Made by a program: the position numbers and the translations under genes
DNA from: Symbiodinium natans
Lineage: Eukaryota > Sar > Dinophyceae > Suessiales > Symbiodiniaceae
NCBI GenBank assembly: GCA_905221605.1
Contig: CAJNDS010001602.1
Span: 600,501-664,500, forward strand
Direction: 5' to 3'
DNA: 64,000 nucleotides
Shown here: in pieces, positions 23,126-33,900 of the stretch
Layout: each line of letters begins with the position of its first letter
Position numbering within the stretch: the first letter of the stretch is position 1
The notes under the pieces: model-generated
The model's input: the letters and a program-made list of their open reading frames with translations, nothing else
Told to the model about the DNA's origin: nothing
Databases searched by the model: none

Positions 23126-24128
23126 TTTGCTTACATGTTCATTGTTATTCCTTTTGTTTTTTCTAACGGAAATGAACAAGAGAAGAGAAAAATAAGAACC
23201 AGAGGAAAGATGAAAACGAGCACCATCTTTTCTTTGCCTGATTTTTGCATTTCGCCTGTCCTCATTTCTCTTCTATTCTTTTCATTGCTCTTCCATTTAG
23301 AGTTGCATTCCTGTTGATCTCTCCTCTCTCCTTTCTCTCTCCCTTCTCTTCTCTTGTTCTCCTTTAAATCTCAAAAACACACAGTGAGGAAGACAAGCTT
23401 CGAGGCGCTGGAGCCGTGCCGTTTTCAGGCATCGGCTTGGTCAACGAGTTGCTATTTGTTGTCCGCAAAGTTAGTGTCTTAAGATTGTTCACCGATTGTT
23501 GTATGATGGTCGCTGATTATCCGAGAAGTTTTCGCGGGTCTTTTGCAATGGGTGCTGTCGTTGCTTTTTTTTGTTGGCTCCTTCTCGGCGGGGCAGTGGC
23601 TTCTGCGGTCATGGGAGTGTCCGTGGCGGAGGTGGACTGTAGCGGGTTGTGCGGCTGCATGATTCCAATGCTTGCGGTAAAGGCATGTGTCTCAAGGTGA
23701 TTTTCTGCGGGAGTGTTTTCTGCACGAGACGGTTCAGGGCACTGCAGGACTCGCGTCCACTTCAGTTTGTGAAGAAGAGTACGAAGTTCGACAGATTGTC
23801 GAACCGACATCTGTACGCGTTGAATGATAATGTAGATGTCTTGAAAGAGTTAGGGCATCTTCATGAGAAGAAGCCTCTTTCAGTAGCAGTGATCTTTGCC
23901 GACGCACACCAAGCAACAATTGTGCACGACAGCTGGCGAGACTTGGCGTCGGCCGCAGCAGTTTCCCGAGTCAGGAAGACAAGCTCCGAGGCGCCGCAGC
24001 CGTGCCGTCTTCAGGCATCGGCTTGGTCGACCAGTTGCTATTGGTTGCCCGCAAAAATAGTGTCTTAAGATTGTTCACCGATTGTTGTATGATGGTCACT
24101 GATTACGCGAGACGTTTTCGCAGGTCTT

Positions 24129-24512
24129 TTGCAATGGGTGCCGTCGTTGCTTTTTTTTGGTCGGCTCCTTATCGGCGGGGCAGTGGCTTCTGCGGTCATG
24201 GGTGCGTCCGTGGCGGAGGTGGACTGTAGCGGATTGTGCGGTTGTATGATTCCAATGCTTGCGGTAAAGGCAGTGATTTTCTGCGGGGGTGTTTTCTGCA
24301 CGAGACGGTTCAGGGCACTGCAGGACTCGCGTCCACTTCAGTTTGTGAAGAAGAGTACGAAGTTTTACAGGTTGTCGAACCGACGTCTGTACGCGTTGAA
24401 TGATAATGTAGATGTCTTGAAAGAGTTAGGGCATCTTCATGAGAAGATGCCTCTTTCAGTAGCAGTGATCTTTGCCGATCCACACCAAGCAACAATTGGG
24501 CACGACAGCTGA
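24129..24512 (+). CDS. Hypothetical ORF in 588-bp unit, second copy
   Basis: The same 127-codon frame as 17258-17641, inside the duplicated block. In the unit before it (23545-23700) a T-run is one base shorter than at 16.69 kb, which restores the hydrophobic frame GAVVAFFCWLLLGGAVASAV. This shows how the frame drifts between copies. Function unknown. Confidence 0.25.
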   Translation: MQWVPSLLFFGRLLIGGAVASAVMGASVAEVDCSGLCGCMIPMLAVKAVIFCGGVFCTRRFRALQDSRPLQFVKKSTKFYRLSNRRLYALNDNVDVLKELGHLHEKMPLSVAVIFADPHQATIGHDS

Positions 24513-24847
24513 CAGGACACTTCAATGTGCGCACAACGGTGCGCAGCCCGACCCGAGAGACCGCTTGGATCATCCCCCACGCAAGAGCAGAAGTGATAGC
24601 TAGTATTCGTTGCCAACATCTGACTGCGTCTGTACGTTCACATCAAAAAAGAGTAAATTATAAATCGTAAACCCTAAACCCTAAGAGAACGAAATTGGTG
24701 AATTTGTGCTTCAGGTTTCTTGGATTTAGTTTGTTTATAGGTTTTTAAATACAAAACAAGAGAGAACGTCAAATAATACATAAAGGTCCATGCCACATAT
24801 ATATATACATATATATATATATGTGCATATTTTTTCTATATATCCTG

Positions 24848-24898
24848 TGGGTGTGGGTGTGGGTGTGGGTGTGGGTGTGGGTGTGGGTGTGGGTGTGT
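24848..24898. repeat. (GGGTGT)n hexamer array
   Basis: About eight perfect copies of GTGGGT. It follows an AT microsatellite (24798-24822) that marks the end of the segmental duplication. Confidence 0.95.
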
Positions 24899-25131
24899 CT
24901 ATTTCTAGGTCCACACTCCTGTTTGAAAACGAAAAACACATACAGATGCGAACGACTCCTTCGAAAGAGGGTGCGAACCTCTGTGCGTGTTTGGGTGCGC
25001 CTGGTGCGTGTGTGTCTTTCCCTCCACAATCAGTCTTCAAGTTGAGTCTTCGTATTCGCCGTTGTTTTTGTGCGAGCCCTAAATGTGTTCTGAGCCCGCA
25101 CTGAGCCCTCAAGGCTCCGTAAAGAAAGCAG

Positions 25132-25570
25132 ACGCTCCTCCGTGAGGCCCTCCGTGAGGAGATATTCCTCGAGGCGCTGCGCTACCACCCAGAGGTGCGG
25201 CGCCTGCAAATCCACTCGCCAACGGGCCTCTTTGGCGGATGGACGGAACATTGCTCTTCACGCTTAGTGCCGAGCGGGTATAACCCACTTGTAAGAGGTC
25301 ACTTTGTTTCAAGAGTCCCCAAAGGCCCAATGGTATAGATTGCGGCAGTCGGGAGCGACTGAGTTTGCGACAGGTGCAGCAGAGGTACAAGCAGGACAAG
25401 CTGGAGTGAGTTGAGTTGACACGAGCAATATGACAGCAGGCATTTGAACAATTTGAGCAATGTGATTCTCCGGCGAGGAACAGGTGCAATTGGGCACCGC
25501 GTACGACATCGGTGCGTACCGGCTGCTCGCGCCGGGTGAGTCGCAGTACGACGAGGACGAGGCAGCATGA
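25132..25570 (+). CDS. 3' end of an unrecognised gene
   Basis: Two exons that keep frame. Exon 25132-25194, after AAGCAG, encodes the helical stretch TLLREALREEIFLEALRYHP and ends CCAGAG before a GT donor. Exon 25478-25570, after GCGAG before G, encodes EQVQLGTAYDIGAYRLLAPG and the acidic tail ESQYDEDEAA, with TGA at 25568. GAG borders both ends of the intron, as in other introns here. An in-frame stop lies just upstream of the first exon, so earlier exons must exist. I do not recognise the family. Confidence 0.45.
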
Positions 25571-26071
25571 GCTGGGCGGAGGAGCTCTATGGAGGCGTGA
25601 GAGGGCTGAGTAGAACGGCAAAATTTATGGCATTGGCGTAGGGTAGGTCCCTTAGGTCACCGGTCGCTGGATTTCCAGTTGCTTTTCTCGCTTCATGTAA
25701 GCAGCCGGCTCTACCTCGGCAGGTTCGTAACTTAGGGCGCACGGGAGTTCTCGAGATTGTTGAGAGTCGAATCGTGGGGTTTTCAGAAATGGACTCACAT
25801 GTCATCCTCTGGACTTCTACATCGGAGCAGATATCTACATAGGGTGTGCGGTAGCAAGAAATCTAGACCAGCAGGCGTGCTGTGCAAAGCAATGTGCCAT
25901 GTCTAGCGCGCGCTACGGTGTGTTAGCTTTTATACATTTCGGTACAAGCGGCATTTGCGGGATGACAGGTGCAGTGAAGAGAAGGGTCTGTGTATCTTGC
26001 AGAATTCGTATATCTGCTGCGTATCTGCTGAGGCTGGCATCGGCTGTTTACACCAAAATTCTTTTGTGAAG

Positions 26072-26180
26072 GCTCTCGAGACTGACCCAGCGCCCGAAGC
26101 AAAGCATCAGGGAGCACAAGCTCAACAACAGGCATATCAGGCTTGCTGCAGTTGCCGCGCTCGACTTGTGCCTGAAGTTG
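26072..26180 (+). CDS. Candidate exon, function unknown
   Basis: After AAG before G, one frame reads SRLTQRPKQSIREHKLNN followed by RHIRLAAVAALDLCLKLAFG, a basic segment and then a hydrophobic helix. A GT lies right after GGG near 26180. There is no family match and no partner exon was identified. Confidence 0.25.
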
Positions 26181-26798
26181 GCTTTCGGGGTGGGCCTTCT
26201 TGGGCGAACTCGCAGGAGCAGAGTTGCATCACAAAAAGTTCCACAATGCAATCGATGATTAAACTCCCTGCTCTTTTGTCACGTGAAGCGGACTCGCCCA
26301 ACTGGATTCAAGCGGCATGGACTCTTCGGCCATCTGCGAAGCAGAATGCCTCGCCAGTTTCAACTCCAGTCGCCAAGCCGAGCTTGGCACAGTCGACCCG
26401 TGATTAGAGCGAGAAGAGCGCGCGCCCCCCAGTTCCCAAAAAAGCCAAGCAAGAGTTGAAGATTCGACTCGAGCTTTTGCCAAGTCCAAGGGAGGTTTCA
26501 GCGCAGCTCGCAGCCGGCCCAGGTGTCCAAGTGTCCAAGCCTTGTAGGCTCACGGAGCTCGAGAGAAGAATCTGCATTGAAGAGCAGGGAAAAACGGGAC
26601 AGAAAGACACACGGACCCACTTGAGAGCTTGTGTGTTTTTTTGGGGAGGAGTCGGCTGGAAATTGGGGGAGTTGTGGTTTGTGGTTGTGGTTTGTTTGCG
26701 TTGTTGATGTAATCTTGATGGTTTGTTGGGTTGGGATGGCGGAGGCGGCGCCGCCGGAGCCGATTTTAGCACCAGCACCAGCAGTAGCTCCAAGCACA

Positions 26799-26860
26799 GG
26801 GAGCACCAGAGGGAGCACCAGAGGGAGCACCAGAGAGGGAGCACCAGAGGGAGCACAGGG
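26799..26860. repeat. 12-bp GGGAGCACCAGA tandem repeat
   Basis: About five copies directly upstream of the candidate start codon at 26863. It may be 5' untranslated sequence of that gene. Confidence 0.85.
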
Positions 26861-26862
26861 AC

Positions 26863-27454
26863 ATGGAGCCGGAGCCGGTTCCCGCCGAGTGCGGCAGCCC
26901 CACGTGCCTCGCGGACTTCGGCAGCAGCTACTCAGGCGCGGCGCCAAGGAATTTCTGAACTTCTTGTTCTTACGGACTGCAATATCGAGAGAGACCATCC
27001 ATGAGAGAGAGAAGAAGGGAGACCTCTTTCTGGTCTTCTTTTTGTTTTCCTTTCTGATTTCGTAAATTTTGGCGCAGCGCCGGGGGTGAGTCAGTGAGGC
27101 TTGATTGGTGGGGAGCCCGGGCTCTCCTCGCTGCTGGGCCTGGACTCGCCCTCTCTGTCGCTGCCCGCGTTCCCAGAGTTCCCAGAATTCCCAGAATTCA
27201 GCTTCAGCTTCTAAACCAACAAAGAACACAGCACCCAAGTGAAAGCCCTGCAGAGTTCGGCAGTGATTCTCAGCGGTGCCCCCAGATTCGTTCTCAGGCG
27301 CGGGAGCTTCAACGTGGCCGAGCGCGGCTCCTGGCTGGCCGGGGTGGCCCAGTTTGAGGGGGGCAGCTGCCCTGGCTGCCCTCTCCTTTTGAGCGCTCGC
27401 CAGGATGTCCCTTCTACCCCGGGGCCTTCCGACTACGAGGCGATGCCGAAGATG
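26863..27454 (+). CDS. Probable SHIPPO/PG-rich-repeat protein, 5' exons
   Basis: Exon 26863-26942 starts with ATG and encodes MEPEPVPAECGSPTCLADFG, then SSYSGA. A GC donor lies at 26943. Exon 27274-27454 continues in frame with GAPRFVLRRGSFNVAERGSW, a cysteine-containing linker, and VPSTPGPSDYEAMPKM, then a GT donor. STPGPSDY fits the proline-glycine-proline core of SHIPPO (outer dense fibre type) repeats, which in protists are found in flagellar and cytoskeletal proteins. Together the exons give 87 in-frame codons. Later exons were not found. Only one repeat core is visible, so the family call is tentative. Confidence 0.42.
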
Positions 27455-27502
27455 GTTCTCTGATGTTCTCTGATGTTCTCTGATGTTCTCTGATGTTCTC
27501 TG
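27453..27502. repeat. TGATGTTCTC tandem repeat
   Basis: Five 10-bp copies starting immediately at the putative GT donor of the preceding exon. Confidence 0.9.
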
Positions 27503-29090
27503 ACCTCTGCCTTCTGGTCCGATCCAGGGGATTTCTGTCCACGGGGTAGCACTGCACAAACGCTTCGCGAACACTCAGCGGCTTGATGTCGGGTCACCTG
27601 CTGGACCCTGGAACCCTTCTGCTACGCATTCGGGAAGAATTGTGTGTGTGTGTGTGTGTGTGTTTGTTTGTGTGAGGTGGAGAAAGCTGAGCTCGCAAGC
27701 AGCAAGACGCCTGGCAGCAAAGATGCCCAGATAGGAAAAATTAGCAGGGTCTAGAGGTTGGTCAAAAAGCAAACGAGACGGTAATCCTCAACCTGTAACC
27801 CCCCCCCCCCCTCGCGGCCGTAAGTGCTCCTTCGGGTTCTCTGCTCTTGCGGGTCCTGTGGTGGTTCCCTTGTCCTGTGGTCCCCGGTGCTATGGGCCTC
27901 TGGTCCGGCCCCCCTCTTGTCCTTCGGCTGACCCAGGACCTGAAAACTTGAAACCCTCAGGCCCTCAGGCCTTTACACCTCAACGCTCCCGACCCGCTGT
28001 TTGAAGCCTTGTAAGCGTGACTCGGTTCGAGACCTGTCTTACTCTTTTCCAAGTACGTCATGCATGCATTGCAATCTTTTCCAAGTCCGTCATACCAGCA
28101 TTGCGTTTGCAAACGAGGGGGGCGGGGTGCGCCCCCCTAACCCGGCCATTTTGCAAGCTTGCTTTAATATAATATACATCATGCTATCGCGGCGACGTAC
28201 TTCAAAACCAATCAACCAGCATTATACTGTATCTGCATGCACCCCCCCCCCCCCCCCCCCACCCCCACCCCCCACCCCCCACCCCCCCGCCCCCCCCCCC
28301 CCACCCCCAACCCCCGGCTTTTCGTTACAGTAGCCGTTAGCTTGTCAAGGTTTAAAGGAAAGCATCGTGTTTGCAGATGCGGGCACGACGCCCCTCATCT
28401 TATTCGTGTTTTCCAAGCCCTTCATACAACTACTTTGTTGAACCCGTGCAAGCATCAACTCGTTGCTGAAATGGCGCGTGGGACCAGGGACCCGGGTCTT
28501 GATCGCCGCTTCCGCGGGCACGGGAGGGCGAGGCTGCAGCCGCCTTGAGGGCGATGATGCTCCAGGAGCTGCTTCCGCACGCGCGGAAGCCTCTCGCCTT
28601 TGTCAAACCTTGAAGCTTGCTGTAAAATACATCATGCTATCGCGGTGACTTGCTTCAAACTCGTGTGTTTTTCTTTTCCAAGTCTGTCATACCCGCGTCG
28701 TACCAGCATTTTTTTGCACATGGGTGCGCAGCTTCAAGTTTTTTGTTGAGCCCAAATTCAGGTTCTTGATTCCGGAAGATGACAGATTGCCAGATACGTT
28801 GATCCCCTGGGCCCCTACCCCTTAGATAGCCTTCGCATCAGGAACCCCGCGCAGCCCCGTGTGCTGCTCTGCACGCCTGGCAACTGGTTTCGCATGTCGC
28901 GCTGAGTCGCTCAAGTCACCGTCGCACCCAGCGGTACTTTCCCCGCGGATTCCCTTAGAGCAGATATATGACTCTCCGCAGAATCTCTCCTTTGCGCATA
29001 CCACAAAGGAGTAGGTGCAGAGATGAACAGAGTGACAAATGTAGATGCAGTATCACACATGGCCTATTTTTACTTTCTCTATCTTCCGCC
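27503..29090. other. Gene-poor stretch with C-rich tract
   Basis: Contains (GT)n at about 27640-27665, C-runs at 27796-27810 and a long C-rich tract at 28231-28312. A duplicated ~130-bp segment carries CATCATGCTATCGCGG(C/T)GAC at about 28175 and 28630, with TTTTCCAAGT.CGTCAT words near each copy. No exon is recognised. Confidence 0.6.
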
Positions 29091-29092
29091 AG

Positions 29093-29174
29093 GCACCGCG
29101 GCACGCTCCCGGGCGCGTTCGGCGCTATGGGAGGCGTGGTTTTTGTCGGCTCGCTGGCCCTTGGGGGCCCTTGA
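29093..29174 (+). CDS. Candidate exon, hydrophobic
   Basis: After CCGCCAG before G, one frame reads HRGTLPGAFGAMGGVVFVGS then LALGGP and TGA. The Gly/Ala-rich hydrophobic stretch looks like a membrane helix. A further protein-like frame in 29.27-29.38 kb (GEVEEVSVVGKHGEIQKAHR) and one in 29.63-29.75 kb (YGHPTSFALGSASGFEGML) may belong to the same gene. Family unknown. Confidence 0.28.
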
Positions 29175-29919
29175 AGCTGGCTTGGGGTGTCAATTCAGAA
29201 CAGAATTTCTTCAGTATCTGCTCATGCGGCACCCGGGAATCATCGGGGAAGCTGGGGGCTATAAGTCCGGAAGGGAACGGAGGGAACAAAAACCTGGGAG
29301 AAGTAGAGGAAGTCTCTGTTGTGGGGAAGCATGGAGAAATTCAGAAGGCGCACAGAGGAAGGGAGGTGCTGCTGCTTCATTTTAGTCATGTTACGATATT
29401 CAGGTTACTCATGGAATTCGTGTCGGTGATCTATTCGCGGTTGCACGGCTGTTGCCCAGCAGCACTCGTTTCTCAATCGGTCTCAATCGTGCTCTCGCCT
29501 AGGCACGGGCTTGCTTTTGTGAGAGGATTGGGTAATCTTGGGTGTTCATAGAAACCCAAGTTGGGGGGTCGTATTTTGGACCTTTGCAGCGTGCAGTCGG
29601 TGCTCCTCTTGAAGTGCATATCATACTCTCTCTGCTTTTCCGGCCTTACAAATATGGTTACATACGGTCATCCCACCTCGTTCGCGCTCGGCAGCGCATC
29701 TGGCTTCGAAGGCATGCTCCGCACATTCCACGAATCTCGCTCCCGGGGTCCTGAATGTGCTGTTTGGGGGCAGACTTCGATTTCTTCGACATGCGAAGCT
29801 CCGGGCCGAAGCCGTTGTGCTGAGAAAGAGAACTGTCCGTTGTGGCTTGCATTCAGAGCAATGCAGCAGGTGACTCCGGGGCCGGCCCCTCAGGCTTGAC
29901 CCGGGCCTCTCCACGTCTC

Positions 29920-30640
29920 CACGTTGAGTCCAAAAGAGAGCAGAAAGAAGGCAGACAAAAACACCTCTGAGAGGGCACCTGGCCGAGGCCCTACAACGTG
30001 AGCCATGCCCTCAGCACGCCTTCACGCTCTCGCGTGCAAATCAGCAAAGTGGCACAACGTGTGGCAGGATAATGGGCCCATCACCTTTGAACGAAAGGGG
30101 GGGGGGGGCTTAAGGAGGGGGCTTAATGTTAGGAATCTTGATCAGATCTACACTGCGGACTGCAAGCGTTTGAAGTGAAAAGCATTGAGTCCTTGCAGTG
30201 ACCTGAGCGATTGCATATGCCTGATCGCGCAGTTGAATTGATAGTTCGATTGGTTTCCGTATGTCGTTTCGAAAACTCGATTGTTTTTATGTCGTCTGGA
30301 TCAAGTAGATTGAGATCTGATATGATGTGGCACAGAAAGGATTGCTGAGCCAAGTGTTAGAAGAATTGATCAGATCTGCGTTGCATCAGCACAGTGATGC
30401 ATGATGCATGAAGCATTGCTCCCACACTACTTTGGCTCAAGTGCAAAACATTGCTGAGCGAGTGAGTGCAGCAACAACAGAGTTGAGCTTGTGTTGATTG
30501 TTGCTCGGATTGCAGCATTCCTGAGATCACGATATTGAGCTGATAGACTGGGGGGACGAAAACGGGGGGGGGGGGGGGTTGATGGGGGGACTTAAAGGCT
30601 GAAGGGGGGTTAGTCATAGAAGTGAAATTTATTGTTTTTT
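29920..30640. other. No gene recognised
   Basis: Unique-looking DNA with a G-run (30100-30110) and related GATCAGATCT words at 30141 and 30369. The 11-mer TTTGGCTCAAG at 30431 matches the 3' end of the conserved dinoflagellate spliced leader, but without its 5' half. Confidence 0.4.
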
Positions 30641-30850
30641 TTTCTTGTGTTCATTATTCGAGAATTAGAGGAAGGGAATTACTCTAAATTCCACCCCGTT
30701 GGTTTCTTGTTTTTGTTTCTTGCGTTCATTATTCGAAAATTAGAGAAGTAGAGAAGTGGATAAGTCCTGTAAATTCCACTCCTCGCGCTCCGAGTTTTTT
30801 GTTTGTTGTCTTCATTACTCGAAAATCAGAGGAGTAGAAAGTTAACATGT
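30640..30850. repeat. ~90-bp imperfect tandem repeat, three units
   Basis: Each unit contains TTCATTA(T/C)TCGA(G/A)AAT.AGAG and GTAAATTCCAC-like words, at about 30650, 30725 and 30810. Confidence 0.75.
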
Positions 30851-31234
30851 GCATAGCAACAAATCTTTTCTGACGTAACCACAACGTGGGGGCGGGGCTT
30901 CAGGAGCGGCTTAGCTTGAAGGGGGGCTTACAAAGGGGTTTAAGAGCGGGCTTAGAGCTTGAGGGGGCTAAAGGGGGGGGGGGCGAGGCCCAGTCGCCAT
31001 GATCAAGTGTGTCTGCTGAAAGGTTTTTTTGACACCTGGCAACTGAGGCGGGCAAGGCTCCCTGCCGCAGCCGCCGCGAGTCGTCATCGGCCGCGCTGGA
31101 CACACCCAGGTTGCGAGGCGCAAAGGGGCGACCTTCGAAGGTCTCTGAACCTCTTCTTTGCCGTCTTCCCTTCCTCTTCTTTGGACCTCTTCTCCTGAAG
31201 AAGAGCTACCTCCGTCCGCAGCAACGGTCACGAG

Positions 31235-31310
31235 GTCCGTTCACAACGACAAGTTCATGGAAGCTGTGGTGCCCTGGCTGCCGAAAATGCGTTCCCTGCT
31301 GCATGTCTGA
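31235..31310 (+). CDS. Candidate C-terminal exon
   Basis: After CACGAG before G, the frame reads SVHNDKFMEAVVPWLPKMRS then LLHV and TGA (31308). It is an amphipathic helix-like peptide with a dinoflagellate-style acceptor. No family is recognised and no upstream exon is linked. Confidence 0.25.
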
Positions 31311-32349
31311 TCCTTTGTCGGTACGGGTGCATCAGATCTCGCAAACATCGAAAGGGCAGCTTGTTTCTGCTTTGCCACGGTCTTGCCGCCCTTCTATTTG
31401 TGGCAGCGAAAATCCCGAAGAAATTCGAGGATGTATGTGGGGATTCTTGGTCGCGAGTGGCAACTGGAGAACTGCATATTCGGTGGTCCTTTGCATCCTT
31501 AATTCGGGTTTCCACTACGGCTCTTCCCTTTTTTTGGATGCTGGCGACATGTGAGCTGTGGTCGGCAGTGCAGTAGCTCACAGTTCCGCAAGATTCGGGA
31601 ACGTTGGCACGTTCACCAGAAACCTGTCCTGGATCTCGCAGACATTTGGTTTGAGAGCATGTGGACTCCCACCACATGCATCGGCATACCTGGATGTCTG
31701 CGATATGTTTAAGTCAGCCAAGGCAGGACGTTTCTGCTTCCACAGCGATGGCGATCTCCCATTTAGGCGCAAGCAGAATCTAATTAATGTCCAAAATGAT
31801 CTGATGCTGCACCGACAACGCTATGTAGAGAGCTTTCCATGCCCAGGCCTCGGTCGCCTCGCGTCGTATTCCGAACAGCAGAGCCCCGTACCAGCCAGGC
31901 TCGTTTCCCAACCAGTGCAGACTTATGGCGACTTCCGTCCCAGTGGAGCCCCCCCCCCCCCCTGAGGCTAGGCCCGGCAAGTGATTTTAACGGTGCATCG
32001 CCTGAAATATGTATACAGCGCCCGTCCAAGATGGTCCACGACGCTGTGTACATTCCAGTATCTACTGCAACGGTGGTCGGTAGTGAACTGCCGCATTCTT
32101 TTCGCGTTCCGGTGTTGCTATTGCCCTGTTTGACCTGCCAGGCGCCATCACCACCGCTGAGGGTCTGCGTGCGCCCTAGAAAATTTGTCGTGTGATTCAG
32201 TGGCGCAACCAAGTGCGATGGATTCAAGAACATTGCCTATACCAATTAAATTCTGAGTCTGTTGTTCGGTCTGCTTGCGTGGGGGTTCTGTATCATCAAT
32301 ATGTGTTGTTTGTCATGTCGTACTTGTCTCATCTGGTCTTCCGTTGGCA

Positions 32350-32437
32350 GATGCTGGCAGCGACGGAGATGGCAGGAGCATTGCGCAGTAAACGTGCCAA
32401 AGTGGTCGCCAAATTGGAATGCAATGTCTTCCAATGA
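32350..32437 (+). CDS. Candidate C-terminal exon
   Basis: After TTGGCAG, the frame reads MLAATEMAGALRSKRAKVVA then KLECNVFQ and TGA. A helical, basic peptide. Another open frame overlaps the region (to 32654, with THEELGFGSPSS-like sequence), so the choice is uncertain. Confidence 0.28.
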
Positions 32438-32761
32438 GCGTGTTTTGCCACGACTCTGCGCGCCAACCTTTCCGTGTTACACGACCGGCGACCGGTCTCA
32501 CGAGGAATTGGGTTTCGGCAGCCCATCTTCTGCTGCCCTCGCAGATCTGCGATATGAAGGGGTTTTCGAGTTGTGCCCGTTCCAAATGTTGAAATCAGAG
32601 CGATCCGTACAGATTGTAACATTTGCGCCGAGCTGCCGTGTCCAATGTGCTTGACTCCGTCAATCAACAACATTTATGCGATGTTGCTTTCGGTGCCTTC
32701 ATTTTCGTAGCGCGGCTCAAGACAAGAACGCCCGCAGCAAGCCTCAGCTCTCACCCAGCTC

Positions 32762-32904
32762 ACACACAGCTCGCTGAGGCCATACCCCGGGCATTGGCCA
32801 GAGGCATCGAGAGAGGGGTTCAGCCGCTTGTTTTTTTTGGTGAGGCTTTCGAGGCTGTTGCTCGGAAGTACAGAACGAAATTCCGGCTAAACTCCAGTAT
32901 GTAG
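32762..32904 (+). CDS. Candidate C-terminal exon
   Basis: After ACACACAG, the frame reads LAEAIPRALARGIERGVQPL then VFFGEAFEAVARKYRTKF and ends RLNSSM before TAG. Alternating hydrophobic and charged residues look like real protein. Not assigned to a family. Confidence 0.3.
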
Positions 32905-33186
32905 ATGAAGGACCTGTAAGAACTCCGACGCTCTCCGGAATGGATCAGCTCTTTTGACTTTCATTCTTGGGATCTGAGCATCACTGAAGGCGAGTGAACG
33001 ATGCAACTAAAACTATTTGCTGAGCCGATTGGTCTTATGATGGCCCAGAAGGATCGGATCCATCTGGAGACAGCACGGCACATGTAGTTAAGCTTCTGAA
33101 TTTTTATAGGCCGTATTTTAAAGGCCGTATAGTTGGATCGTGTTGGAGAACTGATTGCGAGACACAATGCTCTTGGTTCGCGTCGA

Positions 33187-33459
33187 TCATTGGTTGCCCC
33201 CCTGAAGCCTAAGATGAAGAGTTGAGGAGTGGAGGGAATCCGTGAGGGAGGGTCCAGTCTTAGAGTCCAGGTCCACATTTTGTGGTGGTAGCGGCCTCTC
33301 AGTTTTGTCGATGGAGAAAAGAAGCGCTTCTTTTGAATCACTTACTTCAGTGAGGCATACGACGTGCTCACGATCCTCACACATGTATCTTTTGGCCAGA
33401 GCATAGTTTTGGCAGTTTTGCCTGGATTGCCCGCTCACGACGTGGCTTTTGCAATGCAA
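33187..33459 (-). CDS. Candidate minus-strand coding stretch
   Basis: The longest protein-like frame here is on the minus strand, with KRYMCEDREHVVCLTEVSDS followed by KEALLFSIDKTERPLPP. If real it would run against the other genes. No family and no splice context could be established, so it may be chance. Confidence 0.2.
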   Translation of the reverse strand: MHCKSHVVSGQSRQNCQNYALAKRYMCEDREHVVCLTEVSDSKEALLFSIDKTERPLPPQNVDLDSKTGPSLTDSLHSSTLHLRLQGGNQ

Positions 33460-33514
33460 AGTGTACTGTGTTAGACTCTATCCTTAGTAGAGTGTCGTCA
33501 GGTAAATCCATTCA

Positions 33515-33900
33515 CAAGTTAACGAAGGTTTCGATGTACATGCTACTGGACTTAGGAAAGTTGTGTTGCACTTGCTACATGTCTTGATTTTGAGGAAGGT
33601 TTGCTCTAAGTGCTACGTGTCTTGAGTTTCTGAAGAAGGTTTCGTTGCAATTGCCACGTGTCTCTTGAATTTCTCAGGAAGGTTTCGTTGCTATTGCTGC
33701 TCGCCTTGAAATTCTGAGGAAGTTTTTGTTGTAAATGCTACTAGTCTTGAGCTTCTGAGGCAGGTTTGGTCGCGATTGCTACGTGTCTTGCATTTTTGAG
33801 GAAAGTTTCGTTGCAAATTGCTACTCGGCTTGAATTTCTGAGGAAGGTTTCGCTGTAAATGCTACTCGTCTTGAGTTTCTGAGGAAGTTTTCGTTGTGCG
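33515..33900. repeat. ~55-bp minisatellite
   Basis: Seven to eight imperfect copies of CTTGA.TTTCTGAGGAAGGT and TTCGTTG.AATTGCTAC.TG. Noncoding. Confidence 0.88.

Larger units (their letters stand above)
21661..24797. repeat. Segmental duplication, copy of ~15.4-17.9 kb
   Basis: Runs parallel to about 15420-17926 with an offset near 6872: GTGAGGAAGACAAGC lies at 16511 and 23384, and AAAGGTCCATGCCAC at 17911 and 24782. Identity is nearly complete outside GA tracts and copy-number changes. Similarity ends just after GCCAC, where the left copy continues with TTATACACTATAGG and this copy with (AT)n. Its left border is hidden by the assembly gap. Confidence 0.92.

Noticed and set aside
26498-27574. 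358-codon minus-strand open frame
   Set aside because: No domain. It overlaps better-supported plus-strand exons (26863-26942 and 27274-27454), and much of it mirrors GC-rich and tandem-repeat sequence.
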